A stretch of DNA of 64,000 nt from Pseudomonas yangonensis (lineage in GTDB: Bacteria; Pseudomonadota; Gammaproteobacteria; Pseudomonadales; Pseudomonadaceae). The position numbers were made by a program, and so were the translations under genes. The notes below the pieces were generated by a model that saw nothing but the letters and a program-made list of their open reading frames with translations, did no database searches and was not told the origin of the DNA. The stretch's first letter is position 1, and every line of letters starts with the position of its first letter. The stretch lies in the NCBI RefSeq assembly GCF_009932725.1, contig NZ_BLJU01000001.1, forward strand, positions 124,001 to 188,000. The letters are read 5' to 3'. This document shows positions 45,826 through 56,011 of the stretch, piece after piece.

Positions 45826-45984
45826 TAGAGACTCCAAAAACTATGCCTGCCTTATAACCTAGTCGCCAATAGGCTGCCAAACGAGGTTGTCCGAGGTGAC
45901 GAAAATTGGCAGTTAGTGCCTGGTTGCGGTTGTGGGTGGTGTGGGAAAAGATCTGTGTGCCTCAGATTGTGCTGGCTTGAGAGG

Positions 45985-46001
45985 TTGGCATGCAGGCTGC
46001 A
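45985..46001 (+). promoter_or_regulatory. Sigma-54 promoter of pilA
   Basis: TTGGCATGCAGGCTGCA has the -24 GG (45987-45988) and -12 GC (45999-46000) with exactly ten bases between them, the hallmark of RpoN promoters. pilA in P. aeruginosa is transcribed by RpoN with PilR. The start of transcription would be near 46012, giving a leader of about 37 bases. Confidence 0.88.
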
Positions 46002-46048
46002 TAGTCATGTCTAGGTCGCTGGACCTATCTATTTCTAGGAGAGAATGC

Positions 46049-46531
46049 ATGAAAGCTCAAATGCAAAAAGGTTTTACCCTGATCGAGTTGATGATCGTGG
46101 TTGCAATCATCGGTATTCTGGCTGCTATCGCATTGCCGGCATACCAGGACTACACCAACCGGGCAAAAATCACCGAAGTGATTGGTTTCACGTCCTCTGG
46201 CAAAACAGCTGTAGCTGAATACTTCCAAGCAGAGGGGGCTCTCCCTGCGAATAACGAAGCTGCCGGAATGGCTCCGGCTACTGATATTGCATCCAGGTAC
46301 GTTACTTCTGTTGCAGTTGCAAATGGTGTGATTACTACCACTGTTCGAGGCACTGGTGTAACTGCTCTTGATGGATCTACTGTTACTCTGACTCCAATGC
46401 AGAGTGATGGTACTACTGCTGTTGCCGCTGGCTACGCTGGTCCGATCGTTTGGGTGTGTGCTCCTTCCGCTGCAACTCTTAATAAGTACTATCCAGCTAA
46501 CTGCCGCACCACAACGCCAGCAGGTAACTAA
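46049..46531 (+). CDS. pilA: Type IV major pilin
   Basis: A 160-residue prepilin. The leader MKAQMQKG is cleaved before Phe1 of [20 protein letters not shown], with Glu5 present. The C-terminal disulfide loop is formed by cysteines in [19 protein letters not shown] (14 residues between them). AGGAGA precedes the ATG; the longer reading lacks a site. It is divergent from pilB, driven by a sigma-54 promoter and followed by a terminator. The body is rich in Thr/Ala/Val. Confidence 0.95.
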   Translation: MKAQMQKGFTLIELMIVVAIIGILAAIALPAYQDYTNRAKITEVIGFTSSGKTAVAEYFQAEGALPANNEAAGMAPATDIASRYVTSVAVANGVITTTVRGTGVTALDGSTVTLTPMQSDGTTAVAAGYAGPIVWVCAPSAATLNKYYPANCRTTTPAGN

Positions 46532-46556
46532 TACCTCTTTGGCTGAGTTTGGAAAG

Positions 46557-46580
46557 GGGCGCCTTTGGGCGCCCTTTTTT
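46557..46580 (+). terminator. Rho-independent terminator after pilA
   Basis: GGGCGCC, loop TTTG, GGCGCCC followed by TTTTTT, 26 bases after the pilA stop. It separates pilA from the next gene, so that gene is either read through weakly or has its own promoter. Confidence 0.9.
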
Positions 46581-46620
46581 ATAGGGGTGAGTGGGCAGTT
46601 CTCATGTCTCTAGAGTATTT

Positions 46621-48348
46621 ATGAAGATTATATATGATGGCGATTGTCCATTTTGTAATCAGTATGTGCGTTTTATGCGTCTTCGTGAAAAGGTGGGATC
46701 TGTCGAGTTAGTCGATCTGCGGTCTCATAAGGCGCTTGTTGCTGAGCTGCATTCGGTGGGTATCGATCCTAATCAAGGAATGATCGTCGAGTATGCTGGA
46801 TGTCGGTATCATGGCGCTGATGCAATGCAGATAATTTCTCTGCTAAGCACAAATTCAAATTGCGTCTCTATTATGCTTAATTGGCTGCTGAGTTTTTCCG
46901 TTGCTGCTAGAGTTCTCTATCCGTTGTTGCGTGTTGGCAGAAACTTTTCTCTTCTTTGTCTGGGGCGCTTGCCCTTAGGTGATCGACAGGTTGAGTCTGC
47001 TGATAGGTTGTTGTTTTTTGTGTTGGGCTTTTTCGCTTTTCTGCATCTGTTGGTCTATCAATATCAGTTTGGCTCAGTTATTTATTATTCTACTTATTTG
47101 TTGGCTGGTGTGGGCTTATTGCTAATACTTGGTGTTCGTCAGCGTTTGTTTTTTATATTATTAGTGTTGCTGATGTTGGTGGACGGTGTTTTGCAGATGC
47201 CTGCCTTTTCTAATCACACGATCTTGAAAAATTTCTTTCTCGTTGGTGTGAGCCTTGCGGGATTTTATCATGCTCTGAGGGCCAGTCAGTGGCGCGACTT
47301 CTGGGCAGATGTGTTGCCTGTGGGGCGCATGTTGCTGGTGGTGATGTATTTCTTTGGTGTGTTTCACAAGATCAATAGTAGCTTTATCGACCCTGCCAGC
47401 AGCTGCGCCATGGCGCTTTGGGTGCAGATGCCAGGCTGGCTAAACTGGCTTCAGGGGCCATTGATCCAGTACTCAGCTATATACGGAACCTTTCTGATCG
47501 AAAGTCTGTTGGTTGTGCTGCTGTTTGTACCGCGCTTACGGCATATCGGCATTGCCTGTGGCATGGTCTTTCATTTGCTTCTTGCGCTCAGTGGTTACGC
47601 CATGTATGCGCCGTTCTCGTTCTTGTCGGTATTCCTCCACCTTTGCTTTCTTTCCCCTGAGGCATCGCGGCGGGTGATCCACTCCCGGGAGTGGGGTGCG
47701 TTCGAGCGCTTTCTGCGTCGGCCGGCGGGGCTGTCGGTTTTGGCAATGCTGTTGGCTATGGCGTATCTGGGCGCGTGGTCAGGGCGATATGCAGATGTGA
47801 CCTATGTGTGTCTGGTCGCCATTGCTCCGCTGCTTTACTGCGTGCTGCGTTATGGTCGTGACGCAAATGTGGCGTTGGCCGCACAATTCTTTGTCTCGCC
47901 GAGGCGATGGTTGTTTCTGGTAGTGGTGCTGTTCTTCTTCAATTGCATCACGCCCTATCTAGGGTTGAAGACTGCTCAGTCGATGAATATGTTCGCAAAC
48001 CTCAGGTTAGAGGCAGGGCAGAGCAATCACCTTCTGATCAGGGGAGTCGGTCCTTTCAGTTATCTGGATGATGTCGTTGAAGTGGTCGAGTCATCGGGTT
48101 CCAGCAGATTTGACTACGTGCGCCGCGAAGGGCTTGGACTGGTCTATTACTCGCTTCTGGATGAGTTGGAGCGACGCCCCGGTGCAAGGGTGAGCTTTAA
48201 CCGTAATGGGGAGCTGCTGCAGGCCCAGTCGGCGGAAACGCTCCGCCACGATATAGCAGAGATACTCCATCCACGTTGGTTCAGGGCCTGGTTCCACTTT
48301 GCGGTGGTCGATTTCAGTTTGCCGAAGCCTTGCGCTCTTGATCGCTAG
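46621..48348 (+). CDS. DCC thiol-disulfide domain fused to HTTM-like membrane domain, in pilin accessory position
   Basis: A 575-residue protein. Residues 1-100 form a DCC/DUF393 thioredoxin-like domain with the motif YDGDCPFC (Cys9, Cys12). Residues about 115-460 are polytopic (for example LLFFVLGFFAFLHLLV, LLAGVGLLLILGV). They contain FFGVFHKINSSFIDP, resembling the HTTM domain related to vitamin K-dependent gamma-carboxylase. A soluble tail follows. The start at 46621 fits the domain; a GTG at 46591 is possible, and neither has a strong SD. It sits where P. aeruginosa keeps pilin glycosyltransferases or other accessory genes. The 5' part is AT-rich (20 of 60 G+C at 46621-46680). The substrate is unknown. 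Confidence 0.75.
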   Translation: MKIIYDGDCPFCNQYVRFMRLREKVGSVELVDLRSHKALVAELHSVGIDPNQGMIVEYAGCRYHGADAMQIISLLSTNSNCVSIMLNWLLSFSVAARVLYPLLRVGRNFSLLCLGRLPLGDRQVESADRLLFFVLGFFAFLHLLVYQYQFGSVIYYSTYLLAGVGLLLILGVRQRLFFILLVLLMLVDGVLQMPAFSNHTILKNFFLVGVSLAGFYHALRASQWRDFWADVLPVGRMLLVVMYFFGVFHKINSSFIDPASSCAMALWVQMPGWLNWLQGPLIQYSAIYGTFLIESLLVVLLFVPRLRHIGIACGMVFHLLLALSGYAMYAPFSFLSVFLHLCFLSPEASRRVIHSREWGAFERFLRRPAGLSVLAMLLAMAYLGAWSGRYADVTYVCLVAIAPLLYCVLRYGRDANVALAAQFFVSPRRWLFLVVVLFFFNCITPYLGLKTAQSMNMFANLRLEAGQSNHLLIRGVGPFSYLDDVVEVVESSGSSRFDYVRREGLGLVYYSLLDELERRPGARVSFNRNGELLQAQSAETLRHDIAEILHPRWFRAWFHFAVVDFSLPKPCALDR

Positions 48349-48375
48349 TTTGCGTGATGCTGGGCTATTGTGTAA

Positions 48376-49634
<1,259 letters not shown>

Positions 49635-51932
49635 ATGAAGACCGACGCGAATGTGGTGCCCCTGACCAAGGCGACCGCTGAGCAATCGCCAACTTCGCCG
49701 GTAGGAAGACTGCCCGTGGCGCTTATTCAGGTGCGTGACAAAGCCGCGCAACAGCTCAAGCAGAACCTGCAGAGCCTGTTCGACAACGCTGACGATACCC
49801 TCTTCGAGATGGCGGATCGGGCGACCAGCAATGCCGAGCAGAACGCCTTTTTCGAGGCGATGCGCGACCTGCGTCTGAAGCGCAAGAGCATCGAGCGCGG
49901 TTTCCTGCAGAAGGTGTTCGAGTCCTTCGCCAATCTCAATCAGTACGAAATAGGCAAGCCGCAGCCAGCACTGGATGCGGTGTCCTTCGACAGCCTGAGC
50001 CTGGTGCAGAACGACGAACTGGAAGAGACAGTGGCACTGGATGCCATGGTGGCCAAGGTAATGAGCCGTGATGCCATGGCGCTGGGCCACCTCACCACGC
50101 GTCTTAACGCGGTGATCAGCAAGAAGCTCGACGACAAGAGCAACCCGCTCGGCCCGACGCTGCTCAGTGAGTACTTCCTCGATGCCTGCAGCGGCCTGGG
50201 GGTGGAGATCAAGGTCAAGCTGATCATCCTCAAGCTGTTCGAAAAATACGTGCTGGGCAGCTGCGACGCTCTTTATGCCGAGGCCAATCAGGCTCTGGTC
50301 AATGCTGGCGTGCTACCGGAACTGAAGTCGGCGCCGCCGCGTCGTCAGCAACGTCCAGCAGCCTCCGCTTATGGCCAGTCCTCGGGTGAGGAAGGCATTC
50401 CCTTGCTCGAAGGCGCCGATCAGGGTGTTCAGGAGGTCTTCGGCGCGCTGCAGGATCTGCTGTCGCAGGTGCGCGGCACCGCGATGCCGCGCCGAGCCCA
50501 GATGACCGATGCACTACCGATCACCAGCAATGACCTGATGCGCCTGCTTTCGCATATGCAGCAGCGCGCCCCGGCGCAGGTCAATGTCGAGGACTTCGAC
50601 CTGCGTGATCAGCTCGAACGCTTGCTCGAACGCGCCAGTGCCAAGAGCGGCAAGGCGCGCGTGGTCGGTGAAGTCGATGAAGACGTGATCAATCTGGTGT
50701 CGATGCTGTTCGAGTTCATTCTCGATGACCGCACCCTGCCGGATTCGCTCAAGGCGCTGATCGGCCGTCTGCAGATTCCGATGCTCAAGGTCGCGGTGCT
50801 GGACAAGACCTTCTTCAGCCGCGGCAGCCACCCGGCGCGTCGTCTGCTCAACGAGATCGCATCCGCGGCATTGGGATGGGGCGATCAGGACGATGCCCAG
50901 CGTGACAGCCTGTATCAGAAGATCGAACAGGTGGTGCAGCGCCTGTTGAATGACTTCGTCGATGATCCGGCGATCTTTTCCGAGTTGCTGGCCGAGTTCA
51001 TGGCTTTCACGGGTGACGAGCGCCGTCGTAGCGAGCTGCTCGAGCAGCGTACGCGTGATGCCGAGGAAGGCAGTGCCAAGGCCGAGCTGGCGCGCCGCCA
51101 GGTCGAACAGGCGCTGAACGAGCGCCTGCTGGGCAAGACTCTGCCGGAAGTGGTGGTGCGTCTGCTGCAGGAAGCCTGGAGCAAGGTGCTGATGCTTACC
51201 TGCCTCAAGCACGGGGTGGACTCGGACGAATGGCAGGCTGCGCTGCAGACCATGGATGATCTGGTCTGGAGCGTTGCCCCGCATGAAGATCCCGAGGCGC
51301 GTCTGCGCTTGCTGGAGCTGGTGCCCGGTCTGCTCAAGGCTTTGCGTGAGGGGATGGCCAGCGCGGCCTTCGACCCGTTCTCCACCAGCGAATTCTTCAG
51401 TCAGCTGGAGGCATTGCATGTGCAGGCCTTCCAGCGTTTCAAACGCGCCACGGCCGAGCCCGACGCAGCGCCGGATGAATCTGCGATCACCACCGATGCC
51501 GCACAAGCAGGCGTCGAGCTGCCGCTGCTGGAGTTACCGGCAGCGGAAGTCGAAGATGCGCCGGCCATGGTCGAGGTGGTCGAGGAGATCGTACTGCTGG
51601 CGCCGGGGCAGACTCAGCCTCAGGAGCCGGATGTGGTACTGCCGGACGATGACGAGGCGCTGCAGCAGGTCGATAGCCTGCGCGTGGGCAGCTGGGTCGA
51701 GTTCCAGGAAGACGATGAGCACAAGCTGCGCTGCAAGCTGGCGGCGATCATCAAGCCCACCGGCAAGTACGTGTTCGTCAACCGCACCGGCATGAAGGTG
51801 CTGGAAAAGAGCCGCAATGCGCTGGCCGTGGAATTCCGTCGCAACACTATCCGCCTGCTCGACGATGCATTGCTGTTCGACCGCGCCCTGGAGTCGGTGA
51901 TCGGCAATCTGCGCAAGCTGAAGAACGCCTGA
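49635..51932 (+). CDS. DUF1631 family protein (second paralogue)
   Basis: A 765-residue paralogue of the protein at 33747-36071. Aligned blocks include DDTLFEMADRATSN, VINLVSMLFEFILDDRTLP, SHPARRLLNEIAS and the C-terminal GSWVEFQEDDEHKLRCKL with YVFVNRTGMKV and DDALLFDRALESV. The start is the ATG at 49635; the reading from 49581 has no ribosome binding site. An acidic, low-complexity segment (about 600-690) precedes the C-terminal beta-rich domain. It lies between nadC and ampD as PA4523 does in P. aeruginosa. The function is unknown. Confidence 0.85.
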   Translation: MKTDANVVPLTKATAEQSPTSPVGRLPVALIQVRDKAAQQLKQNLQSLFDNADDTLFEMADRATSNAEQNAFFEAMRDLRLKRKSIERGFLQKVFESFANLNQYEIGKPQPALDAVSFDSLSLVQNDELEETVALDAMVAKVMSRDAMALGHLTTRLNAVISKKLDDKSNPLGPTLLSEYFLDACSGLGVEIKVKLIILKLFEKYVLGSCDALYAEANQALVNAGVLPELKSAPPRRQQRPAASAYGQSSGEEGIPLLEGADQGVQEVFGALQDLLSQVRGTAMPRRAQMTDALPITSNDLMRLLSHMQQRAPAQVNVEDFDLRDQLERLLERASAKSGKARVVGEVDEDVINLVSMLFEFILDDRTLPDSLKALIGRLQIPMLKVAVLDKTFFSRGSHPARRLLNEIASAALGWGDQDDAQRDSLYQKIEQVVQRLLNDFVDDPAIFSELLAEFMAFTGDERRRSELLEQRTRDAEEGSAKAELARRQVEQALNERLLGKTLPEVVVRLLQEAWSKVLMLTCLKHGVDSDEWQAALQTMDDLVWSVAPHEDPEARLRLLELVPGLLKALREGMASAAFDPFSTSEFFSQLEALHVQAFQRFKRATAEPDAAPDESAITTDAAQAGVELPLLELPAAEVEDAPAMVEVVEEIVLLAPGQTQPQEPDVVLPDDDEALQQVDSLRVGSWVEFQEDDEHKLRCKLAAIIKPTGKYVFVNRTGMKVLEKSRNALAVEFRRNTIRLLDDALLFDRALESVIGNLRKLKNA

Positions 51933-51973
51933 TTCGCTGCCTGGGGCATTCTGCACCAGGCAATGAGCGGCGC

Positions 51974-52053
51974 TGTAGGAGCCCCGCCCCGGGGCGAAGC
52001 CTTTTGGTCTTACGGCGTGGTCGATATCGGTTCGCCGCGGGGCGCGGCTCCGA
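51974..52053. repeat. REP-like palindrome, tgtaggagcg family
   Basis: TGTAGGAGCCCCGCCCCGGG on the left and an imperfect complement CGCGGGGCGCGGCTCCGAC on the right, in the 223-base gap before ampD. Confidence 0.65.
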
Positions 52054-52155
52054 CTTTGTGCCCCTGTATTTCCGTCTTCGCACATCCTGTTGCTGTCTCG
52101 CTCTTGGCCGTCTGGGGCGGCTGTTCTAGAGTGGTGCCACGCTCAGGAGTGCCAT

Positions 52156-52707
52156 ATGCAACTCGACCCCTCAACCGGCTGGTTTCAGGGCATTGATCAC
52201 TGCCCCTCGCCAAATTTCAACGCTCGTCCCAGCGGCGAAGTCTCCCTGTTGGTGGTGCATAACATCAGCTTGCCGCCCGGCCAGTTCGGCACCGGCAAGG
52301 TGCTGGAGTTCTTCCAGAACCGTTTGCCCATAGACGAGCATCCCTTCTTTGCCGAGATCGCCTCGCTGCAAGTTTCCGCGCATTTCTTCATCGAGCGTGA
52401 TGGCAGGCTGACGCAGTTCGTCTCCTGCCTGGATCGTGCCTGGCATGCAGGGGTTTCCTGGTTCGAGGGGCGCGACAACTGCAATGACTTTTCCTTGGGC
52501 GTGGAGCTGGAAGGTACGGATGATCTGCCCTACAGCGACGCTCAGTACGCCAGCTTGGCGCAGCTGACGCGACAGTTGCTGGATGCCTACCCGGCGTTGT
52601 CCGCGCAGCGTATCCGTGGCCATTGCGACATCGCTCCCGGACGCAAGACCGACCCGGGGCCTGCGTTCGACTGGTCGCGGCTGCATGCCGAATTGAATGA
52701 GAGGTAG
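52156..52707 (+). CDS. ampD: 1,6-anhydro-N-acetylmuramyl-L-alanine amidase
   Basis: A 183-residue cytoplasmic zinc amidase that splits 1,6-anhydroMurNAc-peptides in muropeptide recycling; its loss induces AmpC beta-lactamase. Zinc ligands are in VVHNIS (His) and GHCDIAPGRKTDPG (His and Asp). The start at 52156 follows CAGGAG (52144-52149) rather than the reading from 52090. ampE follows after two bases, forming the usual ampDE operon. Confidence 0.95.
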   Translation: MQLDPSTGWFQGIDHCPSPNFNARPSGEVSLLVVHNISLPPGQFGTGKVLEFFQNRLPIDEHPFFAEIASLQVSAHFFIERDGRLTQFVSCLDRAWHAGVSWFEGRDNCNDFSLGVELEGTDDLPYSDAQYASLAQLTRQLLDAYPALSAQRIRGHCDIAPGRKTDPGPAFDWSRLHAELNER

Positions 52708-52709
52708 CG

Positions 52710-53543
52710 ATGAGTTTTCTGGTGATTCTGCTGGTGTTGTGGGTCGAGAAGTTTTCCGCCTGGCGCCTGCGCATCCAGCAGGACGGCCCCTGGCTGGCGC
52801 AACTGCAACGCCTGCAACAGGGCGCGCTGCAGCAGGCCCCGTGGCTATGCCTGGCCATTCTGGTGCTGTTGCCGCTGCTGGCGCTGGGCCTGGTGCTGCT
52901 GATTCTCGAGCAGCTGGCTTATGGCTGGCTGGCCTTGCCGGTGCATCTGCTGGTGCTGATCTACAGCCTGGGGCGTGGCGATCTGCTCGCGGCTCTGGGC
53001 CCGTTCCGTGACGCCTGGCGGCGCGGTGACGGTCAGGCCGCCTACCATGTGGCCGAGCGCGACCTGGCCTTGCAGCCCGAGGAGGGCGCCGAGCTGCTGC
53101 AGCAGGTTCAGGGGCACCTGCTGTGGCAGGCGTATCAGAGCTTCTTCGCGGTGATCTTCTGGTATCTGCTGCTGGGGCCCATGGCGGCGCTGGCCTATCG
53201 TCTGCTGGCGCTGAGTGCCGAGTACGCCGAGCAACCGGCCCTGCGTGAGCGTGCCGTGCAATTGCGCCATGCCTTCGATTGGCTGCCGGCGCGGGTGCTG
53301 GCTTCCAGCTTCGCGCTGGTCGGCAACTTCGTCGCCGTCAGCCGCGCCCTGCTGCATGAGCTGCTGAGCTGGGACATTTCCGCTGCGCAACTGGTGATCA
53401 AGGCCGGGCGTGCCGCGGGCGAGATGCCGCCGCCGGTGATGGGCGAGGAGGGCGTCGATACCCTGGACCAGCTATGGCAACTGCTGATTCGGGCGGCAGT
53501 GGTCTGGTACGCCGGCTACGCGGTCTGGGTGCTGTTCATCTAA
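52710..53543 (+). CDS. ampE: Inner-membrane protein AmpE
   Basis: A 277-residue membrane protein of the AmpE/CobD-like family with four to five spans (LCLAILVLLPLLALGLVLLI, SFFAVIFWYLLLGPMAALAY). The motifs AWRRGDGQAAYHVAERDL and FDWLPARVLASSFALVGNF are conserved. It is a proposed sensory partner of AmpD, with no proven activity. It starts two bases after the ampD stop. Confidence 0.92.
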   Translation: MSFLVILLVLWVEKFSAWRLRIQQDGPWLAQLQRLQQGALQQAPWLCLAILVLLPLLALGLVLLILEQLAYGWLALPVHLLVLIYSLGRGDLLAALGPFRDAWRRGDGQAAYHVAERDLALQPEEGAELLQQVQGHLLWQAYQSFFAVIFWYLLLGPMAALAYRLLALSAEYAEQPALRERAVQLRHAFDWLPARVLASSFALVGNFVAVSRALLHELLSWDISAAQLVIKAGRAAGEMPPPVMGEEGVDTLDQLWQLLIRAAVVWYAGYAVWVLFI

Positions 53544-53894
53544 GGCGCCGATCACGGGCAGCCCCGGCAGTGCGGAAGCGGCCCGGCTAGCTCGGTGGCG
53601 GGTTTCACCTGTCCTACGTTTTCATCAGGATCATGCGCTGTACCCGGCTGCGCAGGGGACGCCATGGGCGCTGCGCTTGCTTAACCTTAAGTTACAGAGA
53701 GGCGTGTCGATAAGCGGTATAAGGAGGCTGCAGTCGACCCGTTTGGTGATGTCCATCACGTTTATCGGCCTGTATTCGGCGCATGTATCCGCATGCCACA
53801 TGCCGGTCGAAGCAGGATACCGTCACGAGCTCGTAAGAGGCTCGGCGGCTGCCAAGCGAGACCTAATAACAATAATGGCAATTGGAGACGTCGA
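53544..53894. other. Upstream region of the chemotaxis receptor gene
   Basis: A 351-base gap after ampE containing a sigma-28 promoter (53687-53713), followed by a leader of about 170 bases up to the GTG start. TTGGAGACG just before the start supplies the ribosome binding site. No further gene was seen. Confidence 0.6.
53687..53713 (+). promoter_or_regulatory. Sigma-28 (FliA) promoter of the chemotaxis receptor gene
   Basis: TTAAGTTA, 11 bases, GTCGATAA. The consensus is TAAAGTTT-N11-GCCGATAA, so 13 of 16 defined bases match with exact spacing. Chemotaxis receptor genes are standard FliA targets. Confidence 0.7.
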
Positions 53895-55925
53895 GTGAAG
53901 ACCGTGTTGTATCCGGCCATCGCGCTGATGAATCGCCTCAGCTTCGGCATGAAGTTCAGCCTGATCAGCGTTCTATTCTTCCTGCCCATGCTCGTCACCA
54001 ACTTCTATCTGGTGCGAGATTCCTATCGCCAGTTCGTCGGTACCCAGACAGCTCTGGAAAGTCTCGAGCTGCTCGGCAGCACTCTGCAACTGCGACGTGA
54101 TCTGGAGAGCCTCAACGATCTGGTGCAGATCAACTCGATGATCGGTCAATCCGGTCAGGCGGGGGATCTGGAAGGGCGTATCGATCAGCTGGAGCAGTCG
54201 CTCAATGCCGGCCTGCAAGGGCTGCAGCCGGTGACCAGCGATAACGAGCAGGCATCGGAGTTCCTCGCCAAGCGCGACGAACTGCTGGCCGAGCTGAAAA
54301 GTGCAGCGGCCGAGACTTCGCTGCAGAGCAAGACGGTGATCGTCGAGAAGCTGCTGGGCTCCTCTCAGGTGTTCATCAAGCTGGTGGCCAGTCAGGCCGG
54401 TCTGAGCCAGGACCCGCAACGTCAGGTACGGCAGATCACCGAGCTGATCACCAACGTCACGCCGCGCATTACCGACGTGCTCAGCCAGGGCCGAGCGGTT
54501 GGCGCCTATTCCCTGGGCCAGGGTTATCTCAATTCCGTAGCCAGCACCAAGTTCGACGACCTGCTGCTGCAGCTTGAAAAGCTGCACGCCGAGTACGGCC
54601 TGAATCTGCAGGATGCCCTGGCCGGCAATGTCGCCGCGCAGAACGGCCTCGGCAGCCTGGCCGAGGCCAGCCGCCAGAGCCTGAAGGACAGCGGCGCGTT
54701 GTTCGAGGATCAGGTCATTATCGCCGACAGTCTGGATACGCCCTGGACCCAGTTCTACGACCAGATCAGCCAGCAGATGGCCAGGACCTACGCCTTGAAC
54801 GATGGCTTGCTGGCGTTCCTCGACAACCAGCTGAGCGAACGGGTCAGCGAAAACCGCGCGCAAATGGTCGTGCTGGTGGTGGCGCTGGTGGTGGTGTTCC
54901 TGCTGATCGTCTATCTCTACAGCGGTTTCTATGTGTCCACCCGCGCGACCCTGAAGAACCTGGGCCGGGTGATGGACAGGGTGGCTGCGGGCGACATGAC
55001 GGCCAACTTCCAGGCGCGCAGTCGTGACGAGTTGGGTGAGTTGGGTCAGGTGTTCAATCAGACCGTGCAACGCATCCATGATCTGATCGAGCGCGTCGGC
55101 CAAACCGTGGGTGAGGTTGGTGGGCAGGCCGATCGGGTCGAGCTGGTCTCGGGCGAGAGCAACCAGGCGGTGGCCAGCCAGCGTGCGCAGATCGAACAGG
55201 TGGCCACGGCGATGAACCAGATGTCCGCCACCGCCCAGGAAGTCGCGCGCAGCGCCGCGGCTGCGGTGGGTAGTGCGCAGAGCGTTAATCAGGAGACGGT
55301 CAGTGGTCGCGCCCTGGTCGAACAGCAGGTCGGGGCGATCCAGCGCCTGGCCGGCGAAATCGACCAATCGGTAGTCGTGATCAATCAGTTGGCCAGTGAC
55401 AGCGCCGCGATCAGCCAGGTGCTGGACGTGATCAAGGGCATAGCCGAACAGACCAACCTGCTGGCGCTCAACGCCGCGATCGAAGCGGCGCGAGCTGGCG
55501 AGCAGGGTCGTGGCTTCGCCGTGGTGGCCGACGAGGTGCGCAACCTGGCCAAGCGTACCCAGCAATCCACCGAGGAAATCGAGGAGATGATCGCCAAGCT
55601 GCAGGGCGGCGTCGGTGCGGCGGTGAAGGCGATGAATGCCAGTCACCAGATGGCCGACGGCACCGTGAGCGAATCGGCCAAGGTGCAGCTGGCGTTGGAG
55701 AACATTCTCGGCGCGGTGGGCATGATCGTCGATCAGAACCAGCAGATCGCAGCCGCTGCCGAGCAGCAGACGGCAGTCGCACACGATATCGATCAGAACA
55801 TCGTCGAGATCAACCATGCCGGAGAGCGCACCGCTGCCGGTGCCAGCCAGACCGAGCAGGCCAGTCGCGAGTTGAGCGAGTTGGTGGCGCGGCTCAAGCA
55901 GCTGATCAGCGCGTTTCGTGTGTGA
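53895..55925 (+). CDS. Methyl-accepting chemotaxis protein
   Basis: A 676-residue transducer. The start is GTG at 53895 with GGAG before it. One span lies at about 18-38, a large periplasmic helical sensor at about 40-322, a second span at about 324-347 ([20 protein letters not shown]), then HAMP and a cytoplasmic signalling hairpin whose tip reads [19 protein letters not shown] near residue 517. It senses an unknown ligand and controls a CheA kinase. Position after ampDE matches PA4520. A sigma-28 promoter upstream ties it to the flagellar regulon. Confidence 0.9.
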   Translation: MKTVLYPAIALMNRLSFGMKFSLISVLFFLPMLVTNFYLVRDSYRQFVGTQTALESLELLGSTLQLRRDLESLNDLVQINSMIGQSGQAGDLEGRIDQLEQSLNAGLQGLQPVTSDNEQASEFLAKRDELLAELKSAAAETSLQSKTVIVEKLLGSSQVFIKLVASQAGLSQDPQRQVRQITELITNVTPRITDVLSQGRAVGAYSLGQGYLNSVASTKFDDLLLQLEKLHAEYGLNLQDALAGNVAAQNGLGSLAEASRQSLKDSGALFEDQVIIADSLDTPWTQFYDQISQQMARTYALNDGLLAFLDNQLSERVSENRAQMVVLVVALVVVFLLIVYLYSGFYVSTRATLKNLGRVMDRVAAGDMTANFQARSRDELGELGQVFNQTVQRIHDLIERVGQTVGEVGGQADRVELVSGESNQAVASQRAQIEQVATAMNQMSATAQEVARSAAAAVGSAQSVNQETVSGRALVEQQVGAIQRLAGEIDQSVVVINQLASDSAAISQVLDVIKGIAEQTNLLALNAAIEAARAGEQGRGFAVVADEVRNLAKRTQQSTEEIEEMIAKLQGGVGAAVKAMNASHQMADGTVSESAKVQLALENILGAVGMIVDQNQQIAAAAEQQTAVAHDIDQNIVEINHAGERTAAGASQTEQASRELSELVARLKQLISAFRV

Positions 55926-55937
55926 GCGGCCTTGCTC

Positions 55938-55996
55938 TGTGGCAGGCGCTTCAGCGGCGATGTTTTTTAAGAGTCGCGGCTAAAGCCCCTCCCCAC
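55938..55996. repeat. Imperfect intergenic inverted repeat
   Basis: GTGGCAGGCGCTTCAGCGG at the left is partly matched by CGCGGCTAAAGCCCCTCCCCAC at the right, like the element at 4758-4806. It lies between the receptor gene and the convergent TatD gene. Confidence 0.45.
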
Positions 55997-56011
55997 AGAG
56001 GCGAGCTCACC

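Noticed and set aside
48349..48375. A tRNA-Thr between the pilin region and nadC, as in PAO1
   Set aside because: The gap is only 27 bases and contains no tRNA.
53973..55817. A 614-codon open frame on the minus strand
   Set aside because: Antisense of the chemotaxis receptor, His/Leu/Gln-rich with no recognisable domain.
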